64,000 nt of DNA from Streptomyces sp. NBRC 110028 (GCF_001417735.1 NZ_BBUZ01000022.1:558001-622000); one strand, 5' to 3'; counted from the stretch's first letter, positions 1 through 7,409 are shown. A program made the numbers and translations. The notes: generated by a model not told the origin, from the sequence alone.

Positions 1-290
1 ATGCGACTGGCGCCGTTATCGCCGACTACAGCCTTATGTACTGGCTCATTGGTCCGGGCAGTGCTCAGTACTGGCGGGCGCTGCGGCGGGTGCAGGCACT
101 TGGTGCGCATCGCGCCGATGTCCCTTACATGGGTGTTCCGCCGGCCACGCACGCCACGGGCCCGCGTCTGCACTGGCGCTTCCCAGTGGGGCCCGGTCGA
201 TACCTCACCGATGCGAACCGGCTCCACGAAGCCCTGGCTCAGGCGGTCGTCGACCAGATCAGCTCCACCGAGGAGGCGACGGCCAGGTGA
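1..290 (+). CDS. Conserved hypothetical protein, 3' part only
   Basis: An open frame runs in from the window edge and ends with TGA at 288-290; the first in-window ATG at 36 is probably internal because the frame is open upstream of it. The visible 95 residues are rich in Arg, Ala and Tyr, with no membrane segment and no catalytic motif that I recognise. Its stop overlaps the next start as TGATG, so the two genes are translationally coupled. Proteins of this general look are common in Streptomyces integrative elements, but I assign no function. Confidence 0.6.
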   Translation, partial: ATGAVIADYSLMYWLIGPGSAQYWRALRRVQALGAHRADVPYMGVPPATHATGPRLHWRFPVGPGRYLTDANRLHEALAQAVVDQISSTEEATAR

Positions 291-706
291 TGTCCCAGGT
301 CTGCGCCCGCTGTGTCGAAACGACGAGCGAGCCGGTCGTGGTCGCGATCGAGCACGGCGCGAGCGTCGGCGGCCGCACCGTCCACGCCTGCCCCGGCACG
401 TGTGCCGCCAGCTTCCCGCCGCAGCGCGATCCGTTCGACGGGACGGTCCTCGCCCGCTGCGACCCGCCGCAGCGGCCCCCGCGTCACCCAGACCGTCGGC
501 ACCGTCGCCTTCGGCCAGACCGTCACCGGGCTGACCTTCATCAACGGGCGGCTCGTCACCGCCGGCACCAGCATGCCGACGATCCGGCCGATCGAAGCGA
601 TCGTCACACTTCCCGCCGAGTCGAGCCTGTCGGTCGTCACCACCTCGGCCGACACCACCATCCGGGGCAAGCTCGCACGCCTCACAGTCCACTCGGTATC
701 CGGTGA
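290..706 (+). pseudogene. Small Cys-containing AICE protein, 3' end replaced
   Basis: ATG at 290 overlaps the upstream stop. The first 50 to 60 residues look like a genuine small protein with CARC near residue 5 and a second Cys pair (CPGTC) near residue 35, which suggests a zinc-ribbon-like fold. After about residue 60 the frame becomes Arg/His/Pro-rich and is only the shadow of the DUF4097 coding sequence in the neighbouring frame. I infer that the native 3' end was lost when it was joined to the next gene. Function unknown. Confidence 0.45.
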
Positions 707-1004
707 CGTGACCGCCATGACGGCCCACGTCCTGGAAGCCCACACCACCTCCGGCGACATCAAGGCCGAGACCGTGACCGGCGAGCTGCTCGCGCGCAGC
801 GTCTCGGGGGATGTGCGGGTCCTGTCCTACCGGGGCGACACCGCCAACGCCACGACCACCAGCGGCGACGTTCACCTGACCGCCCACCCGGAGGCGACGG
901 GCTTCATCACCGCCTCCTCCGTCTCCGGCGACGTGAAGGTCACCGGCGCCCGGCACCTCAACCCCCGGGTCCGCAGCGTCAGCGGCTACGCCCTGACCCA
1001 CTGA
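474..1004 (+). pseudogene. DUF4097-type beta-strand repeat protein, 5' truncated
   Basis: From about 480 to the stop at 1004 this frame encodes an adhesin-like repeat of short beta strands with recurring SVSGDV and TTSGD(I/V) units (near 695, 745, 805, 860 and 920), typical of the DUF4097 family. Upstream of about 480 the frame turns Ser/Arg/Ala-rich and unlike the family. There is no convincing start codon or ribosome binding site at the expected N-terminus. The family normally has another 40 to 60 residues at that end, so I read this as a gene fused out of frame to the small Cys protein. Confidence 0.55.
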
Positions 1005-1026
1005 CCCCTTCCCTGCACCGCCCGCC

Positions 1027-1066
1027 GGGGCGGCTGGCCTCCGACCAAGAGACAGCCCGCCGCCCC
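1027..1066 (+). promoter_or_regulatory. Leader hairpin motif, copy 1
   Basis: An 8-bp stem GGGGCGGC (1027-1034) / GCCGCCCC (1059-1066) encloses a loop containing CCGACCAAGAGACAGCC. A TGCCCATCC tract follows, and an ATG starts 39 nt after the stem. The same loop with different stem bases recurs at 4111-4148 and 5071-5110. Confidence 0.6.
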
Positions 1067-1105
1067 GGCCTTTCCCTGCCCATCCGACGACTTCGGAGCC
1101 TCACC

Positions 1106-1237
1106 ATGAAGAGCTTCATCGGCCACCACCAGGTGGCCACGGACACCGGGCGGGACCCCGCCAAAAGATCCCGCCCCGTCTTCACTGGGTCATGCAGCAA
1201 TGGGCCATTCGACCGGGCTCAGAAACGGTCCGGGTGA
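1106..1237 (+). pseudogene. Truncated 5' end of an AICE gene
   Basis: A 43-codon frame begins with ATG at 1106, 39 nt after leader hairpin copy 1, in the position where a full element gene starts after copies 2 and 3. It runs only to TGA at 1235-1237, and the last codons overlap the 3' end of the opposite-strand aminopeptidase gene. The first about 20 residues (MKSFIGHHQVATD and on) look like a real N-terminus. I infer that the rest of this gene was replaced when the aminopeptidase segment was acquired. Confidence 0.4.
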
Positions 1238-2868
1238 CGCTCGGGGAGCGGAGACCCGGGGAGCGCATCCCGCTTCTGGTTCTTCCGCGCCTCCGCGTTC
1301 GAGTCGGCCGTCGCCTGGCAGGTCACGTCCTTCGCCGGAAGCTTGCCGGTGAGCAGGTAGTCGTTGACCGTGCCGTCCGTGCACGCGTTGCCGTTCGGGT
1401 AGACACCGTGGCCCTCGCCGCGGAGGACGGTGACCATTTTCGAGCCCTCCAGTTCGGCGTGCAGGACCTGGGCGCTGGGCAGCGGGGTCTGCGAGTCCCA
1501 CTCGTTCTGGACGATCAGGGAGCCGACCTTGTTGTTCACCCTGGTTGCCGGTTCCACGGACTTGTCCCAGAACGCACAGGGCTTGATGCTGGACGCGAAG
1601 TCACCGTAGAGCGGGTAACGGCCCTTGTCCTCGATGGCGTCCCGCCGGTAGCTCTCAGGATCGCGGGACCACGCGGCCGAGTTGTCGCCGCACACCACGG
1701 CCCAGAAACTCGCCGTCGGGTTGTCGGACGGCACCTCGGCGGTATCGGCAGCGGCGCCTGCCGTGCCGGTCCCCTCAGCTCCGGCGAACGCCGCGAGCTT
1801 CTTCGCGGAGGCGGGCTCGCCGGCCGCGGCCTTCTTCAGCTCCACGATCCCCTCAGTGGCGTCCTGCGGGGTGAAGACCGCCCCGCGCATACCGCTTCGG
1901 ACGTCGTCACCGGTGTTCGGCCGCCCATCCACCTCGATGGGCTTCTCATCGGCCTGCGCGACCAGGTCCCAGAAGGTCCGGTCGACCTCCTTCGGGGTGT
2001 CACCGAGGCCGTACTTCTCCGAACGCCTGGCGGCCCACTCGGTCCACCGGTCGTACGCGGGCTCGGCGCCCTCCGCCCACCACTGGATCATCCCTCGCCA
2101 GGCGCGCACCGGATCGACCGCGCTGTCCAGCACGAACCGGTCGGCCCGGCCCGGGAAGAGCTGGGTGTAGACGGCGCCCAGGTAGGTGCCGTACGAATAG
2201 CCCACGTACGAGATCTTCTTCTCACCGAGGATCGCCCGGATCAGATCCATGTCGCGCGCGGTGTTGCGCGTGGTGATGTGCGGGAGCGTGTCGCCCGCTT
2301 TCTCCCTGCACTTGTTCGCGACGTCGCGTGCCCAGGCGACGTCCTTGTCGAACGTCTCCTCCTTGTAGGGCCGCAGCCAGTTCTCCGCCTCCTCCGGCTC
2401 CAGACCGCAGGAAACCGGGCCGCTCTGTGCCACACCGCGCGGGTCGAAGCCGATGAGGTCGTACTTCTGCTGTGCGGACTTGGGGAGCTTGTCCTGCATC
2501 CCCAGCGGCGTGTAGAGCCCCTTCTCCCCAGGGCCGCCGGGGTTGGAGAACAGGACACCGTGCCGCTTGTCGGGCGCGGTGCTCTTGATCCGGGACATGG
2601 CCAAGCCGATTCGCTTGCCCCCGGGAACCCGGTAGTCCAGCGGGACCTTGATCGTGGCGCACTCGAACTCCGCCGGAGAGTCGGCTAAGCACCGCTTCCA
2701 CTGCGGCTTCTGCTTCACATACTGGTCCAGCGCGCCCTTGGCGGCGGACGAGGAAGGGGTCGAAGGGGTGGCGGCCGGAGCGGCGGTAGCCGTCGAGGTG
2801 GCGAGCGCGGGAGCCAGCGTTGCCGTGACACTCAAGGCCAGCAGGGGCGCAAGACGTCGTCTGCGCAA
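1219..2868 (-). CDS. Secreted tripeptidyl aminopeptidase (alpha/beta hydrolase, TAP family)
   Basis: This 549-residue exported serine peptidase would release N-terminal tripeptides outside the cell. I chose TTG at 2866-2868 because GGAAGG lies 9 nt upstream and the product then begins with an Arg-rich n-region and a hydrophobic Ala/Leu stretch (MRRRRLAPLLALS), a clear signal peptide. The nucleophile is in GYSYGTY near residue 220, the acid is probably the Asp in NEWDSQTP near residue 465, and the His is in GEGHGVY near residue 495. The oxyanion motif SNPGGPG is near residue 95. Length and order match the SlpD/SlpE/TAP peptidases of Streptomyces. It lies antisense to the element genes and looks like cargo or an insertion. 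Confidence 0.9.
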   Translation of the reverse strand: MRRRRLAPLLALSVTATLAPALATSTATAAPAATPSTPSSSAAKGALDQYVKQKPQWKRCLADSPAEFECATIKVPLDYRVPGGKRIGLAMSRIKSTAPDKRHGVLFSNPGGPGEKGLYTPLGMQDKLPKSAQQKYDLIGFDPRGVAQSGPVSCGLEPEEAENWLRPYKEETFDKDVAWARDVANKCREKAGDTLPHITTRNTARDMDLIRAILGEKKISYVGYSYGTYLGAVYTQLFPGRADRFVLDSAVDPVRAWRGMIQWWAEGAEPAYDRWTEWAARRSEKYGLGDTPKEVDRTFWDLVAQADEKPIEVDGRPNTGDDVRSGMRGAVFTPQDATEGIVELKKAAAGEPASAKKLAAFAGAEGTGTAGAAADTAEVPSDNPTASFWAVVCGDNSAAWSRDPESYRRDAIEDKGRYPLYGDFASSIKPCAFWDKSVEPATRVNNKVGSLIVQNEWDSQTPLPSAQVLHAELEGSKMVTVLRGEGHGVYPNGNACTDGTVNDYLLTGKLPAKDVTCQATADSNAEARKNQKRDALPGSPLPERHPDRF

Positions 2869-3360
2869 GATATCGATCCTTCCGATCGCATGTTCGGACA
2901 GGAAAGATCTTTCAGGAACCGGCCACGCATACGGATCCCTCTCCGGGCTGCACCTCTCCTCCACCCTGGGTATGAGACAACAGTCGTGTGTGGTCCCCGA
3001 GTCGTATAGGACGGACCACCCCCAGCGACGCGCGGTACCCGCCTCAGCGACGGGACGAAACAGGAGACGGGCACCAGCACGGGCTCGGTCCCGCCCGAGG
3101 CACCCAACGCGTCGACGAACACCTCGGTCACCCACGCGGCGGCACCCGGGGGCCACTCACGGACCCGGCAGCGGAAGACCATCCTCCGACGCATGCCCCC
3201 GGCCGGAGCCGCACCGGTCAACGAGGTGGTGAGACCGGGAACTTCCGGCGTGGCGGCAGCGGACGTCCTGACGTCTCAACCGTCTCGACTGATGTCATCC
3301 ACCCGTGAGCCGAATCCTCGGCCGTGCCGACGCACCTGAGCGACACGGCGGGGACCGGAC
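2869..3360. other. Region upstream of the aminopeptidase, no gene supported
   Basis: I see no coding frame here with both a plausible start and protein-like composition. The aminopeptidase promoter is expected between about 2890 and 3000 on the minus strand. The remaining frames are Arg/Pro/Gly-rich shadows. Confidence 0.4.
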
Positions 3361-3369
3361 TTCCCGCGT

Positions 3370-3500
3370 TCCGACACGGTCATCGGCAGGTCGACCGTCA
3401 GTCGCACCAGGTCCTGCTGACCGAGTCGCACCGGGCCAGGAAGCTTGACCGGTCGCGGACGGTGATCGACGGCTCGCACCGGCAGGCACGTCGGGGCGGA
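3370..3500 (+). pseudogene. Possible IS5-type transposase fragment
   Basis: In one forward frame this stretch reads LDRSRTVIDGSHRQARRGG, which resembles the catalytic-region motif LDWSxxxIDGSHxRAxxGG of IS5-family DDE transposases. Nothing convincing precedes or follows it in the same frame, and no terminal inverted repeats were found. It may mark an old insertion that broke the neighbouring ATPase gene. Confidence 0.35.
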
Positions 3501-3730
3501 CCAAACGCGGCTGGCTGGGACGCAGACGGCGCGGCCGTGGAGGACTCCACCAGCGGCACCTCTCGCCGGGAACCCAGGGGTCCGGCCCGGTCTTCCCGCA
3601 CAGCCAGGCCCCCGTCGGCCAGAACAGGCACCCGATCCCCTACCACCCGACGATCCTCGGGCACCCAGAACGTACGCCAACCCGGCACGCATCCACCCCT
3701 GCTCGATCTGCTTCAACACGCCGATCCAAC

Positions 3731-4105
3731 AGGGAAGACAATGCCGCCGACCAGTCCGCCACACCGACAGCAGCCCAGATCCAGAACCTCCTGCTGGACG
3801 CTCGGCTCGTCCGCGGCCTGACCACCGTCGTGGACAGCACCAACGTGCTGCCCCACGTCCGCGCCGGACTCCTCGCCCGCGCCGGACTCCTCGCCCGCGC
3901 CCGCTACTACCAGCGCCCCGCCGTGGCTGTCCTCTTCGACCTGCCGCTGGACATCTGCCAGGCACGCAACACCGCCCGCGCCCGCCAGGTCCCACCGGAC
4001 GTGCTGCGCGAGCTGCACCAGATGACCCCCACCGCCGAGCAGTTGGCCGCCGAAGGCTTCATCAGCATCCGCACCGTCGACCTCTGCGAACCCGCTCGAC
4101 GCTGA
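3731..4105 (+). pseudogene. AAA/polynucleotide-kinase-like ATPase, 5' truncated
   Basis: The frame from about 3731 to TGA at 4105 is protein-like. It contains SATPTAAQIQNLLLDARL, then TTVVDSTNVLPHVRAGLL and VLFDLPLDICQARN, the pattern of the C-terminal two thirds of P-loop polynucleotide-kinase-like ATPases found in AICEs. The N-terminal P-loop is absent and the upstream sequence does not restore it in any frame. A short in-frame duplication (RAGLLA repeated, about 3862-3897) is also present. A GTG at 3830 could start a 91-residue remnant, but without the P-loop it cannot be an active ATPase. Confidence 0.55.
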
Positions 4106-4110
4106 GGCCC

Positions 4111-4148
4111 GGGGAGGCGGCCTCCGACCAAGGACAGCCCGCCTCCCC
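4111..4148 (+). promoter_or_regulatory. Leader hairpin motif, copy 2
   Basis: A perfect 8-bp stem GGGGAGGC (4111-4118) / GCCTCCCC (4141-4148) encloses GGCCTCCGACCAAGGACAGCC. CTGCCCATCC follows, and the prim-pol ATG lies 43 nt after the stem. Relative to copy 1 the fifth base pair changes from C-G to A-T with pairing kept. Confidence 0.65.
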
Positions 4149-4191
4149 GGCTTCCCCTGCCCATCCACAACGGAACAGGAGAACTCCAAGC

Positions 4192-4893
4192 ATGGCCCGA
4201 CCCAACCCCATCCGGCGAGACCACTCCGCCCCCGACCTCGCACGAACCGCGCTGGAACTGGCCAGGGCCGGTGTGCCGGTGCTGCCACTCCGCCACGGGA
4301 AGGTGCCGTTCGGGAACTGCCGCGCCTGCGCAGGCCGCCCGCCCGCCTGCGGCGGACGGCCCAACATGAAGACCGCGGGCCCGTGCCAGTGTCCCGCCGT
4401 CTGCCACGGCTGGGCCTCCGCCACGACCGACCCCGCCGTGATCACCTCCCAGGCTTGGACCCTGGCCTGGCGCCTGGCCGTCGCCGTCGCCTACCACCCC
4501 GCCGGCGCCGGGCTGACCGTCGTGGACCTCGACAACCCCCCGGCCGTCGAATGGGCTCGCCACACTCTTCCGGCGACCAGGACCGTGCCGACCACACGCG
4601 GTGAGCACTGGATCTACCGAGGAACGATGCCCTCGGCCAACCAGGTTCGCCCCGGCGTGGACATCAAGTCGCGCATGGCCTACGCCCGCTGGCTCGGCCC
4701 CGGCACCGGCACCATGGCGGATCTGCCATCCGCCGTCCGCGCCCTCGTGGCGGCCGACCGCCCTCCCCGCGCTACGACGCCCACCCCCGCCTCACCCGAG
4801 GCGCCTGACACAACCCCCACCGGACCGACAGAACTGACAGAACCCCACCCAGCTACCGCTGACCTGCGGGAACGGCCGAATCGGCGGCTGTGA
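4192..4893 (+). CDS. Prim-pol (bifunctional primase/polymerase N-terminal domain) replication protein
   Basis: This 233-residue protein resembles the prim-pol domain used as replication initiator by many AICEs. Visible features are an N-terminal helix LARTALELARAGVPVLPLR, a Cys-rich insert (CRACAG, CGG, CQCPAVCHGW, residues 43 to 75) likely to bind zinc, the acidic motif TVVDLDNPPAVEW near residue 110 (metal-binding DxD), and TRGEHWIYR and GVDIKSR motifs further on. ATG at 4192 has AGGAG 13 to 17 nt upstream. The protein is short for the family (others carry a helicase part), and its C-terminal 30 residues are encoded by the repeats of the putative origin. xis and int lie downstream. Confidence 0.75.
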   Translation: MARPNPIRRDHSAPDLARTALELARAGVPVLPLRHGKVPFGNCRACAGRPPACGGRPNMKTAGPCQCPAVCHGWASATTDPAVITSQAWTLAWRLAVAVAYHPAGAGLTVVDLDNPPAVEWARHTLPATRTVPTTRGEHWIYRGTMPSANQVRPGVDIKSRMAYARWLGPGTGTMADLPSAVRALVAADRPPRATTPTPASPEAPDTTPTGPTELTEPHPATADLRERPNRRL

Positions 4894-5064
4894 CAAAACC
4901 TCCGGAAACTCTGACAGAACCCAACCGACCCGGATGGCGGCCGCTCTGACAGAACCCCCTGTCAGGAGGTTCTGTCAGAGTTTTCGCGAGTTCTGTCACA
5001 GCCGCCTCTGAGCCTAAACAGGCAGGTCAGAGCGCTATCACCTAGGTTCTGTCAGTTCTGTCAT
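4827..5064. repeat. Iteron-like TTCTGTCA repeats with 39-nt inverted repeat (putative origin)
   Basis: TTCTGTCA or its complement TGACAGAA occurs at about 4835, 4912, 4947, 4970, 4991, 5047 and 5056, with near matches at 4827 and 4891. Arms 4883-4921 and 4968-5006 form an inverted repeat matching at 34 of 39 positions. The block overlaps the prim-pol stop codon and precedes xis. This arrangement suits a replication origin or an autorepressor site for the adjacent replication gene. I infer the role from repeat structure and position only. Confidence 0.6.
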
Positions 5065-5070
5065 CGATCT

Positions 5071-5110
5071 CAGGGCAGTGGCCCCCGACCAAGGACAGCC
5101 CGCCGCCCTG
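5071..5110 (+). promoter_or_regulatory. Leader hairpin motif, copy 3
   Basis: The stem CAGGGCAG (5071-5078) pairs with CGCCCTG-type bases ending at 5110 (seven of eight pairs). The loop CCGACCAAGGACAGCCCGCC is the same as in copy 2. The xis TTG start lies 36 nt beyond the stem. The first, second and fifth pairs differ from copies 1 and 2 but remain complementary. Confidence 0.6.
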
Positions 5111-5146
5111 TTCGCCCATCCCGACACGGTTCAACAGGAGTGCACC

Positions 5147-5374
5147 TTGGACGAGGACAGGACCCTTACGCCCTCCGCCGCCGACGATTCGACTCTGGTT
5201 CTCCTCACGGTTGAGGAGGCTGCCCGCCGACTCCGCATCGGCCGGACCACATGCTTCGCGCTCATCCGCGCCGGAGAGCTGGAGTCCATCCCGGTTGGTC
5301 GTCTCCGACGCGTCCTCGCTGACGCGCCCGCCGAATACGTCGCTCGACGTCGCGCCCAGCAGCGCGCCGCCTGA
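5147..5374 (+). CDS. xis: Excisionase (HTH/MerR-like, Xis)
   Basis: This 75-residue DNA-binding protein would bend the att site to direct the integrase towards excision. I chose TTG at 5147 because AGGAG lies 6 nt upstream; an ATG at 5078 falls inside the leader hairpin. The domain runs LLTVEEAARRLRIGRTT, then FALIRAGELESIPVGRLRRV, the usual excisionase winged-HTH pattern. It sits just upstream of int, separated by 75 bp with a large palindrome. Confidence 0.8.
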   Translation: MDEDRTLTPSAADDSTLVLLTVEEAARRLRIGRTTCFALIRAGELESIPVGRLRRVLADAPAEYVARRRAQQRAA

Positions 5375-5388
5375 ACCAGCTTTCTCGG

Positions 5389-5414
5389 AGCCCTGCCCCA
5401 CGTGGGGCAGGGCT
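5389..5414. promoter_or_regulatory. 26-bp perfect palindrome between xis and int
   Basis: AGCCCTGCCCCAC (5389-5401) is followed immediately by its reverse complement (5402-5414) with no loop. Having no loop and no T-run, it looks more like an operator, or a hairpin blocking read-through from xis into int, than a classical terminator. Confidence 0.55.
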
Positions 5415-5449
5415 CTGCGTATTCGCAGCACCTCAGAAGGAGCCTGCTT

Positions 5450-6736
5450 GTGGCAGAGCAAAAGACGAAGGGCACCCGCCGCGCCAACGGCGAATCCGCG
5501 ATCTACCTCGGGAAGGATGGTCGTTGGCACGCTCGTGTGCCGATGGGCTACAAGGACAACGGGGAGCCGTACCGACGACAGGTGACGCGCCCGACGCGCG
5601 ACGAACTGGTTGACGAAGTCCGGCGGCTTGAGAAGCAGCGCGACGCGGGTTCGGCGGCTCAACCCGGCAAGCCGTGGACGGTTGAGAAGTGGCTTTGGCA
5701 CTGGGTTGAGAACATCGCTAAGCCGACCGTGAGCGAGAACACGTACGACGGCTATGAGGTCGCCGTTCGCGTTCACCTCGTCCCTGGTATCGGCAAGCAC
5801 CGCCTTGACCGCTTGCAGCCCGAGCATCTGGAGAGCCTGTATCGCCGGATGCAGGCGAAGGGGGCGCGCAAGGCTGGTACGGCTCACCAGGCTCACCGCA
5901 CCGCCCGAACGGCTCTGGGGGAGGCGGTACGGCGCGGCTACGCGGCGAAGAACGCCGCCTCGCTGGCGAAACCGCCACGGATGGAGGAGGACGAAACAGA
6001 AGTAGAGCCCTACTCCGTGGAAGAGGTTCAGCGCCTGCTGCTCGAAGCCAACAAGCGTCGGAACAGCGCCCGCTGGATGCTGGCGCTGGCGCTCGGACTG
6101 CGGCAGGGCGAAACGCTCGGACTGCGCTGGTCTGACGTCGACCTGGGGAACGAGTACCTGAAGCTGCGGAGGAACCGTCTGCGCCCCAGGTACGAGCACG
6201 GATGCCCGGAAGCCTCACCGCGCGGCAGGAAGGCGGGCTATTGCCCCGGCAAGGTGCAGGTCCGGCGGGAGACCAAGAACACCAAGTCCCGAGCGGGCCG
6301 GCGCGCCGTGCCCCTGCCGGGTCCGCTGGTCTCCATGCTCCGTGCACACGCCGAGACGCAAGAGCGGGAGCGCAAGGCGGTCGGCAACCTGTGGGCCGAG
6401 TCGGAGTACGTGTTCACCAAGCCGCTCGGTGGCCCGCTGAGCCCGAACACGTACTATCACGACTGGAAGCGGCTGCTGGAAGACGCCGGGGTGCGGGACG
6501 GTCGGCTGCATGACGCCCGGCACACGGCCGCCACCGTGCTCATGCTGCTCGGTGTCCCGGACCGCGTCATTGATCAGATCATGGGCTGGGAGCCGGGGAC
6601 GTCCGCGAGCATGCGGGCGCGGTACCTCCACGTGCCGGACGCCATGCTCAAGGACGTGGCTCGGAAGATCGCCGAAGCCATCTGGGGACCCCCGGAAACG
6701 CTCCCTGTGGACAAAAACCAGGACAACGAGGTCTGA
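5450..6736 (+). CDS. int: Tyrosine site-specific integrase
   Basis: This 428-residue tyrosine recombinase would integrate the element into tRNA-Ser(GGA). GTG at 5450 is preceded by AAGGAG at 7 nt. An N-terminal AP2-like arm-binding part (YLGKDGRWHARVPMG) is followed by a SAM-like core-binding domain (PWTVEKWLWHWVE to about residue 150) and the catalytic domain. Catalytic residues visible are Arg in LGLRQGETLGL, the HxxR of HDARHTAAT, and the Tyr nucleophile in ARYLHV near residue 400; the third basic position is GW rather than GH, which is tolerated in the family. The gene ends 67 bp before the att core and its 3' end includes one repeat of a tandem pair. Confidence 0.95.
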   Translation: MAEQKTKGTRRANGESAIYLGKDGRWHARVPMGYKDNGEPYRRQVTRPTRDELVDEVRRLEKQRDAGSAAQPGKPWTVEKWLWHWVENIAKPTVSENTYDGYEVAVRVHLVPGIGKHRLDRLQPEHLESLYRRMQAKGARKAGTAHQAHRTARTALGEAVRRGYAAKNAASLAKPPRMEEDETEVEPYSVEEVQRLLLEANKRRNSARWMLALALGLRQGETLGLRWSDVDLGNEYLKLRRNRLRPRYEHGCPEASPRGRKAGYCPGKVQVRRETKNTKSRAGRRAVPLPGPLVSMLRAHAETQERERKAVGNLWAESEYVFTKPLGGPLSPNTYYHDWKRLLEDAGVRDGRLHDARHTAATVLMLLGVPDRVIDQIMGWEPGTSASMRARYLHVPDAMLKDVARKIAEAIWGPPETLPVDKNQDNEV

Positions 6737-6744
6737 GGACAACG
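6720..6744 (+). repeat. Tandem AGGACAACG pair at int 3' end
   Basis: AGGACAACG occurs at 6720-6728 and 6736-6744, directly before the int terminator hairpin. The placement matches repeat pairs at the right ends of the other two elements (10777-10800 and 53057-53078). Confidence 0.5.
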
Positions 6745-6783
6745 TCGAAGGGCCCCACCGCGAGCAGTGGGGCCCTTCGACGT
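6742..6783. terminator. int terminator hairpin
   Basis: A 17-bp perfect stem (6742-6758 / 6767-6783) with an 8-nt loop lies just after the int stop. It lacks a strong T-run, as is common for actinobacterial terminators. Confidence 0.8.
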
Positions 6784-6803
6784 ATTGCCCGGTGAGAGCA
6801 ATG

Positions 6804-6857
6804 GCGGAGGATACGAGATTCGAACTCGTGAGGGGTTGCCCCCAACACGCTTTCCAA
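6804..6857. repeat. Attachment core, duplicate of tRNA-Ser 3' part
   Basis: These 54 bp are identical to 10862-10915, the 3' half of tRNA-Ser(GGA) on the minus strand from the anticodon loop to the acceptor end. It is the junction between the AICE with int and the second element. Confidence 0.9.
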
Positions 6858-6953
6858 AAGGTCGTCCGGGGGTTCGGCGCCGCTCGGGGGCGTCCTGACC
6901 TGCGGCGGAGCGGGGTATGGGTCGGGTGGTGGACGGTGCTGGACGGGGGTGAA

Positions 6954-6977
6954 TGAGACCAGAACTGAGACCAGAGC
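6954..6977 (+). repeat. Tandem TGAGACCAGA pair, left end of second element
   Basis: Two 12-mers, TGAGACCAGAAC and TGAGACCAGAGC, lie 96 bp inside the left att core. A near-identical pair lies at 10777-10800 in the same orientation. They are candidates for integrase arm-binding sites. Confidence 0.55.
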
Positions 6978-6983
6978 GCCGGG

Positions 6984-7409
6984 TCATACCTTCTTGACGA
7001 CGATCGATTCCGGAACCAGCCTCTCCAGGTCGTCCACGTCCGAGGTGAAGACGGTGACCTGCCCCTTCTGCTGTCGTGCGATGACGGCGAGCACCGCGTC
7101 GATTGCGTACTTGTGGCCGTGCAGCTTGGCGTCGGCCAGGAATCGACGGGCCTGGCGGGCCTCGTCCTTCCCAATGTCGGCGACCTTGAGCCGGGAGAGC
7201 ACCCAGTCCCAGCGCTGCTCGGTGGTCCTGCCGTCGTACGCCTCGACCAGCGTCATCGGAGACGTCACCACCTCGGCCTCACCCCGGGCCGCGAGGTCGA
7301 GCCAGGCGATCATCTTCCGGTCGCCGCGCACGGCCAAGGAAAGAGCCTCGCAGTCGAGCACGAAGACGCGCAGTGGTCGCTGCCCATGCTCAGCGGACCG
7401 CTTCTTCAC
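6984..7409 (-). CDS. PIN-domain ribonuclease toxin (VapC-like)
   Basis: This 141-residue protein has the PIN fold signature: FVLDCEALSLAV near residue 16 (first acidic site), SPMTLVEAYDG (second acidic site), then YAIDAVLAVIAR and FTSDVDDLERL near the C-terminus (third and fourth acidic sites). Such toxins cleave RNA when not bound by their antitoxin. GTG at 7409 overlaps the antitoxin stop as GTGA, so the two are translationally coupled. It probably helps stabilise the second element. A start a few codons downstream cannot be excluded. Confidence 0.85.
   Translation of the reverse strand: MKKRSAEHGQRPLRVFVLDCEALSLAVRGDRKMIAWLDLAARGEAEVVTSPMTLVEAYDGRTTEQRWDWVLSRLKVADIGKDEARQARRFLADAKLHGHKYAIDAVLAVIARQQKGQVTVFTSDVDDLERLVPESIVVKKV

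Larger units (their letters stand above)
1..6857. mobile_element. AICE-type integrative element (right part), tRNA-Ser site
   Basis: The segment ends with xis and a tyrosine integrase followed by a duplicate of the 3' part of tRNA-Ser at 6804-6857. This is the usual order prim-pol, xis, int, att for actinomycete integrative and conjugative elements. Upstream genes are partly degraded and no transfer (TraB/FtsK-like) gene is seen, so the element may be defective or its transfer genes lie left of the window. The left boundary is not visible. Confidence 0.8.

Noticed and set aside
3276..4608. Several overlapping minus-strand frames between the peptidase and prim-pol genes
   Set aside because: All are shadows with Gly/Arg bias; the forward frames carry the recognisable ATPase and prim-pol sequence.
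5078..5146. ATG at 5078 as the xis start
   Set aside because: It lies inside the leader hairpin with no ribosome binding site, whereas TTG at 5147 has AGGAG at 6 nt.
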